DNA of 64,000 bases, from NCBI GenBank assembly GCA_026545225.1, contig CM048848.1, positions 45,944,806-46,008,805 of the forward strand, in the 5' to 3' direction. The position numbers and the translations under genes are program-made. The first letter of the stretch is position 1. Each line of letters begins with the position of its first letter. The notes below the pieces were generated by a model that was given only the letters and a program-made list of their open reading frames with translations, was not told the DNA's origin and made no database searches. Of the stretch, positions 1 to 11,035 are shown piece after piece. Origin of the DNA: Cornus controversa (Eukaryota > Streptophyta > Magnoliopsida > Cornales > Cornaceae).

Positions 1-690
1 CTCCAATTTTTATCCGAAATCACATTGTTTTCTTCCCATTTTCCTAATTGTATAGCAAAATCTTCCAAACCTCTACATACATCTATATACACATATACTT
101 ACGAAAGGACTTGTAACCAATGCTATAATTTCCCCCATCCTCAAAGATGAGGAGATGATATTGTATGCAATCACGGAAACAAATCGGCTGATAGTCATTC
201 ATTCATTGACTTTGAAATCAAAAGTCTCGTTTGAAACTGAATCTATTTAGTGGTACGCAAAGGTCTAACTTTTAACGAGTGTGAATGCGCGTGCCGTAAT
301 ATGTGAAATACGTCACTGGTGCGTAAGATAAACTTACTGCGCCGATCGGACATTATCTTGCATAACACAGCATATATTTTATTTTTGTACATATAGACTT
401 TCAAATTTTAGTCCCCTTCAAAAATTTCATAATTTTATTTTGTATATATAAAATTTTATAAATTCTAAAATATTTTCATAATTCTAATTGTTAGCCTCAC
501 AAATTTATTCTCTCTCTCATCTCATTGGACACTTGATATATCTCTATCTTTAATCGTCTGTTTTCTTATGTTACTGACTTTTTTTTAGCTATTTTTTATT
601 TAATGAAATATAACGATGTATAAGAAGGTACAAAAGAAAACCTAAATAATAATAAATAAAAAAATGTATGTTTCTCTTTAAACTCATTTA
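1..690. other. AT-rich intergenic sequence
   Basis: No coding signal or RNA gene is visible. About 205-320 resembles 29858-29950 (shared core AATCAAAAGTCTCGTTT, followed by a related stretch containing AAAGGTCT), so part of this region belongs to a dispersed repeat that is present again near the tandem duplication upstream of the bHLH gene. Confidence 0.5.
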
Positions 691-1018
691 GTGCATGTTG
701 GTACTTTTTCAATTTTTTGAAAAAATAAAAACAAAAAAATCAGTTGTGCTGTCATTTATGTCAAAAGCAGAATACGTTTGGTAACGTCATCTACTGTCAA
801 TTTTTTAACATTGCTACAATACCCTTAAAAATGAAAACTAGACTTAGTAGCTTCGTTTTGAAACTTTTAACTTATGCATAACCGGTTCTCAATTTTTTGA
901 CATTGCTTTTATTTTTTCTGAAATGAAAACGCATTACCAGATATGTTTTTTGATATGGCTTTTCATTTTTCAGAAATGGCACAGAAAACAAAAACTGACC
1001 AAGTTACCAAACAAGCCC
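691..1018. mobile_element. hAT-like MITE (putative)
   Basis: The left end GTGCATGTTGGTACTTTTTC and the reverse complement of the right end, GGGCTTGTTTGGTAACTTGG, are imperfect inverted repeats of the GGGCNTGTTTGGTAAC type seen at the ends of many plant hAT MITEs. The interior is AT-rich and non-coding. No exact 8-bp target duplication is visible, so either the element is old or the boundaries are off by a few bases. Confidence 0.45.
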
Positions 1019-1060
1019 TTATTGTATATGACATATGGAAATCATGTTTATACATACATC

Positions 1061-1876
1061 TAGTAATGATCTCTTGCTCATCGGTGAGCAAGATAATTTA
1101 TTTATACATTTTATAGTGATCGTTGGATTTAATCTAATGGTCACATTTCAATCCCACTCATCTCCTTTTCAAAAATCACAAAACCACATTCTCCTTATTT
1201 TATATTTCCTAAATTAATGTTACCAATTAGTTAGCCATTGTAAAAATATATATATTTATATATTTTCAAACCTATTGTGTGTCAAACTACTAATTCGCAT
1301 CTCTGCTAAACTAATTTAAAATTAATATTTTCAACCTTCCACAAAATATTATCCTCCTTAATTTGAAGATAATCTTTGTTTCAAACATTTGTTTTTGACG
1401 ATAATCAATAATCAAGTAATTAGGAACTTTCCAAATACCGTTTGACAGAAGAATAGTGAATTGGCCAATTCGTAATGGGATGGGTGGATTCCGATTTCAA
1501 GTGATTTTTTTGATAGCGAACCAACAATCCATTTTTTTTATTTATAAATATTTAATAATAATCAAATCTATATATAGAAAAGAATTAATTTTCAATTCAT
1601 TCACTTTACTTTCAACTATATCATTTTTGAAAGGAATAAAAACACGATTTTGGCAATTTACAAAGACTATTTTTTTTTGGTAATTACCTTAGTTTACAAT
1701 GACTAACTAAATGGTAACATTAATGTAACAAATATAAAATAAGGAGAATGTAATTTTGTGGTTTTTGGAAAGGAGATAAGTGGGTTTGGAATGTAACCGT
1801 TAGATTAAATTCAACAGTTACTGTAAAATGTGTGGATATATTTTCTTGCTCATCGGTGAGCAAGATATCACTACTA
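1061..1876. mobile_element. Foldback element with long inverted termini
   Basis: Positions 1061-1245 are repeated in inverted orientation at about 1690-1876, so the ends form arms of roughly 180 bp with moderate divergence. Each arm carries near its tip the palindrome TCTTGCTCA-TCGG-TGAGCAAGA. The interior (about 1250-1690) is AT-rich and its short reading frame has no recognisable content. The class could be Mutator-like, because long terminal repeats are typical, but no target duplication was resolved. Confidence 0.7.
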
Positions 1877-1892
1877 TAAACTATATATATGT

Positions 1893-2234
1893 TGTGTCAG
1901 GAGCCCAGAAACTCAAAAAATAAATCACCACACACACAAATAAACAAAGATTTATGTGGTTCAGCAATTGCCTATGTCCACGGGAGGCAGCAGATCACTA
2001 TAGAGAAATGGTTTACAGACTTACAAATTTCTCTCTTCTCACTCTCTGCTATTCTGTATTTTCACTCACTCTTGTACACTAATTACAAACACAACGAATG
2101 AGTTTATCTAGGTTGAAGGAAGAAACACGTTCCGGACAAACCGTCACTTCTTTCTGGAGATAATGGTGCATATTTAGGTAGTGCTCCCTTTTTTAGTGCC
2201 ACTTTCTCCCGCACTATCGAGCCACTAATCAACA
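1893..2234 (-). repeat. 3' LTR of Copia deletion derivative
   Basis: This is an LTR read on the minus strand. It begins TGTTGATTAGTGGCTCGATA at 2234 and ends near 1890 in GGGCTCCTGACACA. It matches 4557-5068 over most of its length, including the tract CTGCCTCCCGTGGACATAGG, which is familiar from plant Copia LTRs. It is shorter than the right copy because that copy has about 190 extra bases. The flank ATATA (1885-1889) equals 5069-5073, a possible 5-bp target duplication, although the sequence is low complexity. Confidence 0.85.
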
Positions 2235-2246
2235 ATCTCCACCTTA
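2235..2246 (-). other. Polypurine tract
   Basis: On the minus strand AAGGTGGAGAT directly precedes the 3' LTR start TGTTGATTAG. This is the usual plus-strand priming tract position and sequence type for plant Copia elements, and it fixes the orientation of the element. Confidence 0.8.
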
Positions 2247-3687
2247 GTGAGAATCCACTAATCAACGTTGCCTCCAATACGCCCTTAGGCGCCACGATGA
2301 ATGCCAGTGCTAAACTTGACTCTTTTCTACTTGCCCAAAACATATTGCTCGCAGAAATCAAGTTTTCTAATTTTGGCACCCTTCAATAGACCTTGCTTTA
2401 TCAGATCTTGAAAAGCCTTCTCCCCAGCATGCCTTAAGCGCATGTGCCAGAGTCAAGAAGTATCTGATACCCGTCTTCAGAATTGTTGGAGATAACTACT
2501 CTCCCTGTGACTATATGCCCGTTTAGGAAATATAGATTTCCCTTTTGAGTACCTTTCATTGCCAAAAATGCACCACGTACAACCTTCAAGACTCCATTTT
2601 CAATGGTCACCTTGGAACCGCTGGATTCTAAGACCCCCTGTGAGATGAGGTTCTTCTTTAAATTCGAAACATAACAGACATTCGTAAGTCATCTGATTAT
2701 ACCATCGTGTATCTTCAAATGAACTATTCCTATATCGTTACCCATAAGCACAACTTCTCCATCAAGCTCCTGAAAGCTTAAGAACCACTGCCTATTAGGA
2801 CACATATGGTAGGAACATCCAGAATTCAGAATCCATCTATAAGACTGGTTGTTTGATAATGAAACTGAAAAGGCTGATTCTTCTTCATCATTTACTTTTC
2901 TTGCAAAGTTCACATCTGACATGTCTTTGTTTGAACAATCTTTATTCTAGTGCCCTTTCTGGTGACAATATGCACACTCGTCCTTTGCAAGACGTCTTCT
3001 TGATGACGATTCTTCTCTTGATTTTGCGTGAGATCTTCCTTACCATATGGATCCATCAGATTTTTTGTTATTCTTCCTGCCTCTATCTACAATCAACACT
3101 TCTGATGTTGAGTCTTTGTGATCATGCTGATCCTTTTTTTTATACTCATTATTCACTAAAGCATTAGAAACATCTATGAATTTAACCTCATCCTTTCCAT
3201 ATAGTAGAGTGGTGGTTAAATGATCATAATCTTCAAGCAAGGAATTTAATAACAGTAGAGCTTTATCTTCAACGAGAATATCAACATCTAAATTCTATAG
3301 ATCAGCAAAAATTTTGTTGAAATTATCCAAATGTTTAAACATAGAAGTGCTTTTTTTGTACTAGAATCGAAAGAGCTTCTTCTTCAGGTAGAGTTGGTTC
3401 TCTATACTTTTTGTCATGTACTTGTCCTTTAGTTTCTTCTAGAGACTCGTTGTCATAGTCTCCTTTATAACAAAGTACTTCTGATCCTTGGCTAAACACA
3501 ATCGGATTGTGTTACAAGCTTAACGGTTCACGAAATTCCAGTCTTCATCAGAAAAATCCTTGAACTTGACATCCAAGGCAATATGAGACCTTTCTCAAAA
3601 TAATAAATCGAGAACTTCGCATTGCCACATGCCAAAGTTATTAATGCTGTCAAATTTCTCCACCTCAAACTTTGTATTTGACAACAT
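2247..3687 (-). pseudogene. Copia gag-protease remnant
   Basis: This is a decayed Copia polyprotein. Gag starts at ATG 3685-3687, and the reading continues through KFEVEKFDSINNFGMWQCEV and IRLCLAKDQKYFV, both typical of Tnt1/RIRE1-like gag. A CCHC zinc knuckle lies at about 2940-2985 with one of its spacer codons now a stop. The protease has NSG (2824-2826 is the first codon) where the catalytic aspartate of DSG is expected. The GAG-pre-integrase segment KLDFCEQYVLGK follows at about 2335-2380. It then passes directly into the polypurine tract, so integrase, reverse transcriptase and RNase H are deleted. Several in-frame stops and frame changes make it non-functional. Confidence 0.85.
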
Positions 3688-3784
3688 AGTTCTCTAAATA
3701 GAATAACTTGTGAAAGTTTCGCTGAAGTTTGCGGACTCAGAATCCTTTATTTCAGCCGTAAGAGGGACTTAGATATGATAAACA

Positions 3785-3905
3785 GAAACTTCAGGGGGCT
3801 AAATTACAATTTCTAGAAGATTCAAGGACTAAATTATAATTTCTAAAAAATTCAGGGACTAAATTATAGTTTTCAGAAAGAATCAGGACTGAACTACAAT
3901 TTTTA
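3785..3905. repeat. Short tandem repeat, about 36 bp x 3-4
   Basis: The phrase GGACTAAATTATAATTTCTA recurs three to four times with small differences and a spacing of about 36 bases. It lies in the leader of the Copia derivative, upstream of gag in minus-strand orientation. Confidence 0.7.
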
Positions 3906-4320
3906 AAAAGTCTAACCACGTGGCTGACACATGGCACCTTCTACTAATGTGGCAGTGAGCTGGCACTGACACAGCGGTGAAGTCAAAGGCTTGGTGAGCT
4001 AGTCGACTCGGCCCTCGCTGAGTCAGATCAGCTGCAAAAATAGGCACATGCAATGCGTGAAGGCTAGTGGGCACACGATCGCCACTCATCTTCTTCCTCT
4101 ATGTAGAGCTTGGGGTGTGTAAACGGGACTCTTCAATAAAGCTACTGGCACGTGAGAGCATACATCTCATGCATTTTTTTCTGGTGGCACGTGAAGGCTC
4201 TTCTGACCTCCATTTGACCTTTGGTTTTTTCGTTGGACTCGTATTTGTGAGATTTGCCTTCTAGTACGCTCAAAACTCAATTTTGAGCATTTTGAATTTA
4301 TGGCCAGTGAGCAAAAAAGC
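3906..4320 (-). other. Copia leader, non-coding
   Basis: This is the stretch between the primer-binding site at 4321-4332 and gag. It contains the inverted repeat GCTCAAAACTCAATTTTGAGC (two halves of about 10 bases) near 4270-4290 and no credible coding region. The short frames on both strands have no recognisable domains. Confidence 0.5.
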
Positions 4321-4332
4321 TCTGATACTAAT

Positions 4333-4456
4333 TGTAATGGGTCAGACGCTTACCCTCTATCCAGAAACCTAAGATATTAGGTAGGGCTACATACTCACCT
4401 ATTTATACCCAATCACTTTTCCATCCTGATCCGATGTGGGACAAGACCTTCCAACA
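4333..4456 (-). repeat. 124-bp miniature LTR (TRIM-like)
   Basis: Read on the minus strand it starts TGTTGGAAGG, contains GTCCCACATCGG and the TATA-like GGGTATAAATAGG, and ends ACCCATTACA. Upstream is a polypurine tract GGGTGGGGGAGAAT (4457-4470). Downstream is a primer-binding-like TAGTATCAGAGC (4321-4332). The size and motifs fit terminal-repeat retrotransposons in miniature. It lies inside the leader of a larger Copia element. Confidence 0.65.
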
Positions 4457-4550
4457 TTCTCCCCCACCCGAACTCGTAATGGTCTCGTTGTCGTTGGACC
4501 ACCCTATGATGCTAGGTGTGGCACCGGATCAAGGACTGGGTCTAATACCA
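4457..4550 (-). mobile_element. TRIM-like internal segment between primer site and polypurine tract
   Basis: In minus-strand order it runs from TGGTATTAGA (4541-4550, a variant of the tRNA-iMet site TGGTATCAGA) to the polypurine tract at 4457-4470. This is under 100 bp with no coding capacity. The matching upstream miniature LTR is absent; the 512-bp Copia LTR stands in its place. Confidence 0.55.
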
Positions 4551-4556
4551 ATTTAT

Positions 4557-5068
4557 TGTGCCGAGAGCCTATAAACTCAAAAAAAAATTAACACACACAC
4601 ACGGCCCGTGCATGGTTAGGAAGATTGGCCCCTCGCCTACTCTAATTGTTCGAGGGAACCCCATAGTGTGGAAGGTGGATCGGTAGCATTTCCTTCGTAA
4701 TTAAGTAGCATCCTTCCAAAAATGTTAAACAAAAGTTTTTCCCTATTGATCTTGATTAGTTCTGGACAAGCTCTCAGGAAATAATCTCTTAGACAGAGAT
4801 TTACGCAGTTCGACAATTGCCTACATCCACGGGAGGCAAGAGATCACTACAGACTTACAGATTTCTCTCTTCTCACTCTCTGCTATTCTGTAGTTTCACT
4901 CACTCTTGCATACCAATTACAAACACAACGAATGAGTTTATATAAACTAAAGGAAGAAACACGTTCCAGACAAACTGACACTTCTTTTAGGAGATAATGG
5001 CACACATTCAGGTAGATCTCTTTTTTTTGGTGCTACTTTCTTCTATACTATCGAGCCACTAATTAACA
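4557..5068 (-). repeat. 5' LTR of Copia deletion derivative
   Basis: This is the partner of the LTR at 1893-2234, read on the minus strand from TGTTAATTAGTGGCTCGATA at 5068 to about 4557. It has about 190 additional bases (roughly 4605-4797) at the point where the other copy has only AAATAAAC. A primer-binding-like TGGTATTAGA follows a few bases beyond its end. Confidence 0.8.
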
Positions 5069-5073
5069 ATATA

Positions 5074-5590
5074 TAATCTACAATACACATATTACAAGTA
5101 TCCTATACATAGAAAGTCAAAGACATATTTTATCCATAAAATGAATACAGTGAAAATGTCATATTTTTTGCTCACCGGAGGGACCGCGACATTTGGGTCG
5201 AAGGAGAGAATTTTCTCCCCTCATTTAATAGTCGTTGACTATATGGCCTCTATCCGTGGCCTGAATTTGGTACAATAATTTAGAGAAAACTCAGTGAAAT
5301 ACATTACTTTGACTTTGTACTGAGTTGTTTGTCCTAATCAATTGAGTATATTTATCAATATTCTCGCATTATAGATGAGGCCAACATCAATTTAGGTCTG
5401 AAATTGAATGAAGCATTGCTTGAAATAATGTCACGCCTTTTGAGGTGGCCTAGTTCAACATTCATTCGCAAATCATGCAGTGAAATTGAGAGTACTTGAC
5501 CCCATAATTTAATTCTACCATGGTCTGATGAATGGTTGTCTTTATTTATTTATTGAATACGGTAAGAAAAAAATATGTGAAACGACTCAA
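5074..5590. other. Intergenic sequence
   Basis: Nothing recognisable beyond a weak similarity of TTTTGCTCACCGG at about 5168 to the palindrome in the 1061-1876 element. No coding region, RNA gene or repeat boundary is seen. Confidence 0.4.
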
Positions 5591-5616
5591 TATATATATA
5601 TATATATATATATATT
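5591..5616. repeat. (TA)n microsatellite
   Basis: Thirteen uninterrupted TA units. Confidence 0.95.
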
Positions 5617-5929
5617 ACATTTGAGCTTGGCATAATTATACCAAAAAATGCGATCCAACGGTCGCAATTTGTTAAAAAATTAATCTTGTGGTTCAAAATA
5701 TCTTTTGCTATTTACGGTCTAAAATTACTTTTCTTATATACGATCTGACGCTCACCATTCACTCCCACCAAATTTAAATTTAAATTTTCACATACTTTCC
5801 CACCTAAAATTACATTCACTCCTACCTAAATTCAAAATTTAAACTTTCACTTCCTCACATTATATATATTAAAGCCAATCTTCTTCATATTCTCTTCAAA
5901 TTTGAATTTTGGTAGGCCTTCTTGGTAAT

Positions 5930-6300
5930 GATGATAAATGAAGATGGTGAGGATTTCGGGTCAGTGCATGGTTGCTCGTCAGCATGAACATGGAGGCCAG
6001 GCAGTGGTGGAGTTTGTGGGTCTTCTCGGTTGTGTTGTCTTCCATGGTTGGTGGTCTATGGGCACGTAGCTTGGTGGCTATTGTAGCTGACGGAGTTGGT
6101 TAATCGTTGATGGAGATGGTTGGTCGAGGTGGCTGTTTGGGTTTCTCTGGAGGTTCACAATGGTCTTCAATGGTGGATGATGAAGGTAGGTGTCGGCTAT
6201 AGGAAGAAGAAGACGGTAGGAGCTTAGATGGAGGTGTCAAGGTGGCTGTTTGGGTTTCCTTGGAGGTTCAGGGTTGTCTTCAATGGTATATGGTGAAGGT
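5930..6300. repeat. GGTGG-rich strand-asymmetric tract
   Basis: A degenerate sequence dominated by GGTGG, TGGTTGG and GGAGGTT. The phrase GTGGCTGTTTGGGTTTC occurs twice (about 6129 and 6241), so part is an imperfect tandem repeat of about 112 bp. No reading frame stays open. Confidence 0.6.
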
Positions 6301-6439
6301 GGGTCTTGACAGTGCATATTTTATGTGTTCCATTTTATTTATTTTAATTAATATATGTTTGTTTTATTAATTTTTATGTTTTAGTAACTCTCATGCATTC
6401 TTTTTATTTTATGATTATTATATCCAGTTTATACAAATG

Positions 6440-6860
6440 TCCACGGTTCACCATCAAGTCACTGTCCAATTTCAAGACTCACCATTGTCGAGCCATGCAC
6501 TAGCCAAAGCTCCGTTCCCATGGCAGTGATCACCATTGTGAACCACCATTCAAAGCTTCATCCACTGCCATCAACAACAACACCTCTTGTCCACTGTTAA
6601 TAGCCACCATTGAAGCCAACCTGAAGCAGAACTGTCACCACCTCTCTCCACCGTTTGGTGAACCATCCATAGCCACGGCTCCACCAATCAACTTTATCAT
6701 CTTTCACAGCCAGCCGAACAACCCAGAGCCACCATGAATGGAGCTTCCATGCTCAACCACCGAACTCATCGTCCCATGAAAACCCACAACAAAGCACCAC
6801 CACCATAATTTGTCATCTCTATCATCAAGTACCACCAACATTCAGCACCCATTTTAATTA
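6440..6860. repeat. CCACC-rich strand-asymmetric tract
   Basis: The opposite base bias to 5930-6300: repeated CCACC, CACCATTG and GCCACCAT. The two tracts are complementary in composition, so the transcript of the segment could fold back. There is no open frame of note. Confidence 0.55.
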
Positions 6861-7285
6861 TGGGTAGCAGCTGAAAGTTAAAGAGGAGAATGAGAGAGAG
6901 TGATGAATGGAGAGAAGAGAGAAAGAAAGTGGACGGTTGAGTGGGTTATGGGTAGAGTAAGAGAGAAAAGGAAAATATTTATGTATGTGTGTTGGTTTTT
7001 GTATCCAAGAAAGTTTGCTTTATAGTAGAATAATTATTTGGATTATTATATGTAAATGCATGAATTAATACTATAGCAAAATTGAATACCGTAGAATTTG
7101 ATTGTTATTTGATTCAAAATTGTAGAATTTTTCAAAAGAAATATTTATTCTACGCGCCATTTACATCACGCGTCTATATGATCAGATACTAACAAGTACG
7201 CAATGGGTGATTTGGTAAGGAGTTTGTTTGGACGAAGTTAAAATCATAAGTGTGATTTGTCCGTTCTTGCACATCTATATTACAT

Positions 7286-7560
7286 TTCTCTCTCCCGCTT
7301 TCTCTCTCACCTCCTTCCTCTATTTACTCTTTTTTTCCCTCCCTTTCTTTCTTTCCTTATTCACTTACTATATTTTTTCTTAAATCTCTCTTCTTTTTTC
7401 CTTAAATCTCTCTTTTTCCCTCTCTTTGTCCCCTTTCTCCCTTCAATATTTCTTTCTCTAATCTTTTAATCTCTCTTTTCCTTTTCTTTATCTCTTTGTC
7501 CCTCTCTCTTTCTCTTTCCGATCTCTCTTTTTTTCCCCTCACCCTCTCTTTGTCTCATCT
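7286..7560. repeat. Polypyrimidine tract
   Basis: About 275 bases that are almost entirely C and T on the plus strand, built of TCTCTTT and TTTCCCTC phrases. The leucine/serine/phenylalanine-rich frame across it is a composition artefact. Confidence 0.9.
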
Positions 7561-7977
7561 CTATCTATATCTATAAAAACAATTTAAAATAATAAATTTA
7601 TTTAATTTTTAATAAATAAATTAAAAAAAATAAAGTAAATATTTTTATTAAAAATTCTTGATACATAAAGTAAGTATTATCAATGAACAATGATAAATTT
7701 ACGCAATAAAATTATTATGATGGTTTGAAAAAAAAATAATTGTGTTAAAGTTCGCTCCCTTACAAAAATTTCTGAGTTCGTAGATTTGACTAATTGTATA
7801 CTAACCATCATAATCGAGGACAATTTTTTTAAAAGTGGGGAGGTTGTAAAAAACAGAAATTTTTTTTTTACATAAAAATTTCACCCAAAGAATATAGAAC
7901 AGTAGCTAATGCAAATGATGTTTTGTCCAATAATTTTTTATTTTATAGTGCCATGGGCACGGGCAATACGCTGGTAT

Positions 7978-8865
7978 ATAATAAATTATATCTTTTGACA
8001 GGACCTCAAAAGCAAAAATATTAAAAAAATAATTATTTTTGTTGAATAAATTATCTCTTTTGACACCACACTTAGTTTAGGCAAAGCCTTCTTTCTTCCC
8101 TTTCCCACCGGTTTATGATACTCTATATATCACATTTCATGGATAATTATAAAAAATATAATGAAAAATTTAGTATTACACACACACACATATATATATA
8201 GTTGGTATATTTTAATAATAAAAACAAAAATAGATAAAATCAATTGTAATTTAATACATAAATGGAACGGATAGGAGGGGAACTCCTTCAGTCTCCACCA
8301 GGACTGTGAATATTCCCCTTTCTCATTTCAACCCCATTTAAATTGATACATGTGGAAGTACTATCAAAGAAAACCTGCAAAAGAAATAGAAACCAAGTAA
8401 TTACTGTAAATAATTTTCAAGGATTAACTATTTTTTTTTTCCTATACAAAGTCAATCATTTAGCTCACCATCAACACAATGAAAAATAAAGCACCAAGTT
8501 TAGTGATAATATGGTATTGCATAATTTTTATGCATCCATGGTTCGTTAAAACCCTTGTACTTAAACAAGATAGATAAAGAAAAGAATGACTATAGAACAA
8601 GCTTCTTGACTTCAAAGAAGTTTGAGACAATAATCTGAAATATGAATCAACTCTCAATCAGAGGTTGCCGAGATATGTATTTATATTCTTAATAATGAAA
8701 CTCATTCTAAACTTTAATTTTCAGCCTATATCTGATTGAAAAATATTTTATTAAGGGCACTCTCTTGATAAAAGTTATAAGCTCCTTTTTTTTTTTCTTT
8801 TTTTGTCAAGAGGACGATCTCTTGATAACATTACTTGTTGAGTTTTTTTTTTTGTAAAATCGCAT
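7978..8865. other. AT-rich intergenic sequence
   Basis: It holds a CA/TA microsatellite at about 8178-8200. The words CTCTTGATAA occur twice (8762 and 8819) around a T-rich stretch, suggesting a small degenerate repeat. Nothing coding is seen. Confidence 0.4.
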
Positions 8866-8869
8866 TTGG

Positions 8870-9825
8870 TGAGTTACATTGACCACTTCTAACTGCCGTG
8901 CTACCTCCACTGGCCACTGCTCTACTGCCGTGCTACCTCCACTGGCCACTGCTTTATCTTCTCCGACCAAACAAACCCACTATAGAGCTGCCCAAGCTTT
9001 AGCAGTGACCTACGTCTCATGGTTGCAAACCCTATCACCAACCGAAATGGTCGATACATTATCACCACTACCGAAAGCTGAGAGCACCACACCCTAATAT
9101 CTAATCGATGCAACTTGGTTTTGTCACCGTCTCCATCAATGAGCAAGATAAGTTTTTTTTTCCAATCCTAGAGAGCTTTATAGAAATATTATGCATTTTC
9201 CATTTTAATCTCCTATCTTCTCTCTCTCGATTTTCTTTCTCCTCTCTCACCATCTCTTTCTCTCTCCACCAATTCTCTCTTTCTTCTTCATGGATTTGCT
9301 ACAGTGGTAGAGAAGATAGTGACGAAGGTGGTGCATGGTGTAGCTTTAGGTGGTTATTGAAAATGGGAATTGGTAATGGATTTGATGGTGAAGATGATGG
9401 TCTGTGGAGTCATGGTTGGGGGTCTTCAGTTTTAATGGAAACCGGTAGTGATGACTGTATTGGTGCATGAAGTTCGGCTTCAATGGTGTGCATGCATGGT
9501 TGATGAGCCTTGGATGGTTGACTGGAACTAGAGAAAGATTAGGTCTTTGTCAGAGGTGGGACATGGGTCTCGACATGGATGGTTTTCTATTATGTGAACC
9601 CAAATGATAGTAGATGAAGCTTCGCCAGTGACTAAGGTGGTATGGCATGGGACTTTGGCAAGTCTGTGGTGGTGGAGCTTGGTGATAAAGACAGATGATG
9701 GGTCTTCACCGATGGAACTCGGGTAGATGATATGGTATTGGGTTCTGGTGGAATAGATGATCCTGTAATGTAACTTCAACGTGGTAGCGGTGGATAGTCT
9801 GTGTATGGCAGTGGTGATGGATTTT
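8870..9825. repeat. C-rich then G-rich composite tract
   Basis: 8885-9095 is CCACC-rich; it includes a direct repeat (TGCCGTGCTACCTCCACTGG twice, 38 bases apart). 9300-9830 is GGTGG-rich, like 5930-6300. A CT-rich stretch (9205-9290) lies between. The alternation mirrors the interior of the Helitron-like segment, so this is probably related mobile DNA. Short open frames here follow the base bias and have no domain content. Confidence 0.5.
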
Positions 9826-10859
9826 GGGGTACTTACCTACTCACCAGTGTGTAGGTGAGCCCTCCTGACCACTAATGTGTTTCAATAAAAAAATGAATGA
9901 TGTGGCTAAACTCAAATTATATTGTAAACTTAATTTTGCTCTTTTTATCAAAATATAATTTAACCACTCGCAAGAGCACGAATCTTTGTAGATACGGTTC
10001 TATATAGAAGGTATCGATCCCACGAAGACTAGTCGCAATTGTCTTAAAGAAAGATTAATTCCACTTTAATCCTAAAAACAGGGTTTTGAGTTTTTGTTTA
10101 TAAAACTATTGCATAAATGAAACAACAATAAAATTAAAGGGTAAAGGATGGGAGAGAGAACTAGGGTTGGTTTCCACCACTAGCTGTTCACTTGTTCATA
10201 GATGTAACAAGCATGGGATTCATTAATTAAATGCCTAACAATATCATTAGGCTTGTGACCTCAATGACATATCAAAAGATTAATGTGTGTGCTAACCTAT
10301 CATAATCCATCTTCAACAAGCATAGCTCTTCAACCTAACTAACTATCTAATTACTCTACTCTCTAAGTGAACCTACATGCATCCAAACTACCTTGTTTTG
10401 GCATGGTTTATACAAACAAACATCACACATTCATTTAAACACCATTATCTAGCCATCATTTGCACTTCTTGTGGAATATGCAAATGTTGTGCATTCACAT
10501 GAAAGAATCCACTCTAAGACAAGAATAAACTCAACATCAAATGAAAATATAAAAGAAATGTATTAGTATACATGGTCACTAGGCTAAATAATCAACATTT
10601 AATTACAAATCTCAAGTGCTACAAAGATGAACAAGTTTACGTGGCTAGGGGTTGAAACCAACACCCTAGTAGAAGAGTTAGTTGCTTATGGTTGCCTTAT
10701 ACTCTTCCATTGATGGAGAAGATGAAACTTCTTGGTCTGGTTCAACTCCTCTTTCTCCTCTCCCGAATGTCTCTCCTTTGATAATCTGATGTGTGTTGAG
10801 AGATATGAGAGATATGTGGCTTCTTTGTGCTTTAAGGCTCCTTTTTCAACCTTGGGGCC

Positions 10860-10862
<3 letters not shown>

Positions 10863-10895
<33 letters not shown>
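10863..10895. repeat. (TA)n microsatellite
   Basis: About sixteen TA units inside the lone LTR. Confidence 0.95.
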
Positions 10896-10897
<2 letters not shown>

Positions 10898-11035
10898 ATA
10901 TATGCACCCTTTATATCAAGAAGGTCTCCAAGGGTCTTGTTCAAGTCAGACAATGCCCCTAAGTCGTGCAAAAAGGGAGATTTTGTTGCAAGTGGGAGAG
11001 CAGGTGAGCAAATGGGCAAGTGGATTCTGCAGAAT

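Larger units (their letters stand above)
5586..7974 (+). mobile_element. Helitron-like element (putative)
   Basis: The 3' end reads GTGCCATGGGCACGGGCAAT then ACGCTGG followed by T, close to the CTAG|T terminus at 13153-13156. Both are preceded by the shared phrase TAATGCAAATG and a T-rich stretch, so they are copies of one terminus. The 5' part (about 5640-5760: GTTAAAAAATTAATC and CAAAATATCTTTTGC) resembles 17540-17620. The interior holds a G-rich tract (5930-6300), a C-rich tract (6440-6860) and a polypyrimidine tract (7286-7560), and no replicase. The 5' boundary is approximate. Confidence 0.45.

Noticed and set aside
2104-2379. 91-codon minus-strand frame covering the Copia LTR edge
   Set aside because: It crosses from decayed GAG-pre-integrase in the wrong frame into the LTR; the correct frame reads KLDFCEQYVLGK.
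5161-5220. Regulatory site related to the TCTTGCTCA palindrome
   Set aside because: Only the half TTGCTCACCGG is shared and the other half is absent, so chance is likely.
7257-7469. Leucine/phenylalanine/serine-rich frame resembling a membrane protein
   Set aside because: It is a read-through of a polypyrimidine tract; codons are biased only by C/T content.
9108-9470. 120-codon frame with a possible signal-like start
   Set aside because: Built from CT-rich then GGTGG-rich tracts, without a homologue I recognise; the same bias occurs in non-coding copies.
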